A stretch of 64,000 nucleotides of DNA from PCRC01 sp017848435 (GTDB taxonomy: Bacteria; Pseudomonadota; Gammaproteobacteria; Burkholderiales; Burkholderiaceae_C): contig OZ260072.1 of assembly GCA_965284315.1 (NCBI GenBank), positions 1,612,001-1,676,000 on the forward strand, read 5' to 3'. Both the position numbers and the translations under genes were made by a program. The notes beneath the pieces are model-generated. The model had not been told where the DNA came from. It searched no databases and saw only the letters and a program-made list of their open reading frames with translations. This document shows positions 63,337-64,000 of this stretch, in pieces (position 1 is the stretch's first letter; each line of letters begins with the position of its first letter).

Positions 63337-64000
63337 CTAGGCTCCCTCGGCTTTCAGCTTGCGCGTTTGACGCAGTTCTACGCTGAACGGCTCGTGTGTC
63401 AGGCCCTCGGTGGTCGCATCGCCGTCCGTCGGGACGACGTTAAAGCCCGACGTCATCGACCGCGCCTGCGCGCGCAGGTGTTGGCTTCCTGATCGGTTGG
63501 CCGCAGCGACGACACACAGCGCCTGCAGGCACCTGACCGCTTCGATGCTGTCCTGCGCTATTCCAGTGCTGTGGATGCTCGACTCGTCGCCGAGGCGTTG
63601 GCGCACGAATCCAGCCAGTCGCGGCAGCGAGATGATGCGGCGGTTGCGGGCTTCGATCAGCAGCTTGTGCCGCGCCTCTTGGTACGGCGTCATGATTTGC
63701 TGGCGCAGCGCGCCGGGTGGCTTGCGCTGGATGTCTATACGCGGCTCGGCCAGGCGGCTGGGCTCGATGCAGTGGCCCGGTGCAAACGGCGCCGCCATCA
63801 GGGCATCGGGATTGGCTAGCACGGCGCCGATGGCCTGGGCAATCAGATGGTCCAGCGGGCGCGCGGCCTTGAGCTTGTAGTCCAGGTACGCGAGGGCGCG
63901 CTTGTTGGCGGCGCGGATCTCGTCGTCGAGTCGGTCGAGGTATTCGTCGATCCGATGCAGCTCGTCGATCCGCTGAATGTCACGCTCGAACAGGGTCTCG
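63337..64000 (-). CDS. jetA: Wadjet defence protein JetA (kleisin-like), truncated by the window end
   Basis: The C-terminal 220 residues are visible; the 5' part lies beyond 64000. The stretch DIQRIDELHRIDEYLDRLDD and EIRAANKRALAYLDYKLKAA is a coiled-coil-rich linker, followed by a winged-helix-like end (PYQEARHKLLIEARNRRIIS). Position directly before jetB and the helical kleisin-like makeup support JetA; the Wadjet subtype cannot be decided from this part. Confidence 0.75.
   Translation of the reverse strand, partial: ETLFERDIQRIDELHRIDEYLDRLDDEIRAANKRALAYLDYKLKAARPLDHLIAQAIGAVLANPDALMAAPFAPGHCIEPSRLAEPRIDIQRKPPGALRQQIMTPYQEARHKLLIEARNRRIISLPRLAGFVRQRLGDESSIHSTGIAQDSIEAVRCLQALCVVAAANRSGSQHLRAQARSMTSGFNVVPTDGDATTEGLTHEPFSVELRQTRKLKAEGA

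Overview
The window is high-GC DNA from a hydrogen-oxidising, CO2-fixing bacterium. Protein character (HoxABCJ-type H2 sensing, red-type form IC Rubisco with CbbX, a Burkholderia/Ralstonia-style cbb operon) points to a betaproteobacterium, probably Burkholderiales; the genus cannot be fixed from the sequence. No rRNA, tRNA or CRISPR array was seen.

Layout. (1) 1-6.8 kb, + strand: the end of hypX, then hoxA, hoxB, hoxC, hoxJ: CO-ligand maturation factor, NtrC-type regulator, H2-sensing regulatory hydrogenase and its histidine kinase. (2) 7.0-9.9 kb: a complete IS66-family element abutting fragments of an IS3-family and an IS1182-like element. (3) 10.1-14.3 kb, + strand: a group 2a (HupSL/Huc-type) NiFe hydrogenase, two paralogous four-cysteine HiPIP-like proteins, a maturation protease and an unknown protein. 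Convergent to it, 27.2-14.3 kb, - strand: one tightly overlapped operon for a TPR protein, two tiny membrane proteins, a NifU-Rieske electron carrier, an NHL protein, hypF, hypC, a SIS-domain protein, hypD, hypE, hypA, hypB, a nickel permease and a second NtrC-type regulator whose receiver domain has lost its phospho-acceptor. (4) 27.5-35 kb: decayed DNA (IS630 fragments, YHS and MocA-like remnants, a glnD tail split by an IS4 element) around an intact ppc. (5) 35.2-37.3 kb: a DUF3422 membrane protein and an OmpW-family porin. (6) 55.8-37.9 kb, - strand: cbbLS, cbbX, a broken cbbY, cbbF, cbbP, cbbT, cbbZ, cbbG, cbbK, an intact cbbY, cbbA, pyk, cydA, cydB, tpiA, rpiA, with divergent cbbR. (7) 57.3-57.7 kb: a 444-bp IS66 remnant, apparently identical to the end of the first copy and inverted to it. 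(8) 58-64 kb, - strand: a Wadjet (JetABCD-type) plasmid/DNA defence operon, cut by the window end in jetA.

How it fits together. HoxBC senses H2 and HoxJ/HoxA relay the signal. HupSL oxidises H2 and probably passes electrons through the Rieske/HiPIP-like carriers to the respiratory chain, in which the cytochrome bd-type oxidase (CydAB) may take part. The energy supports the Calvin-Benson-Bassham operon under CbbR, with pyruvate kinase and PEP carboxylase linking fixed carbon to central metabolism. The two inverted IS66 copies bracket the whole hup-hyp-ppc-cbb block (about 50 kb) and separate it from the sensor genes on one side and the defence operon on the other.

The strongest leads are the tandem HiPIP-like proteins, the phosphorylation-deficient NtrC regulator of the hyp operon, the small membrane proteins of the group 2a cluster, and the Wadjet operon beside an IS66 scar.
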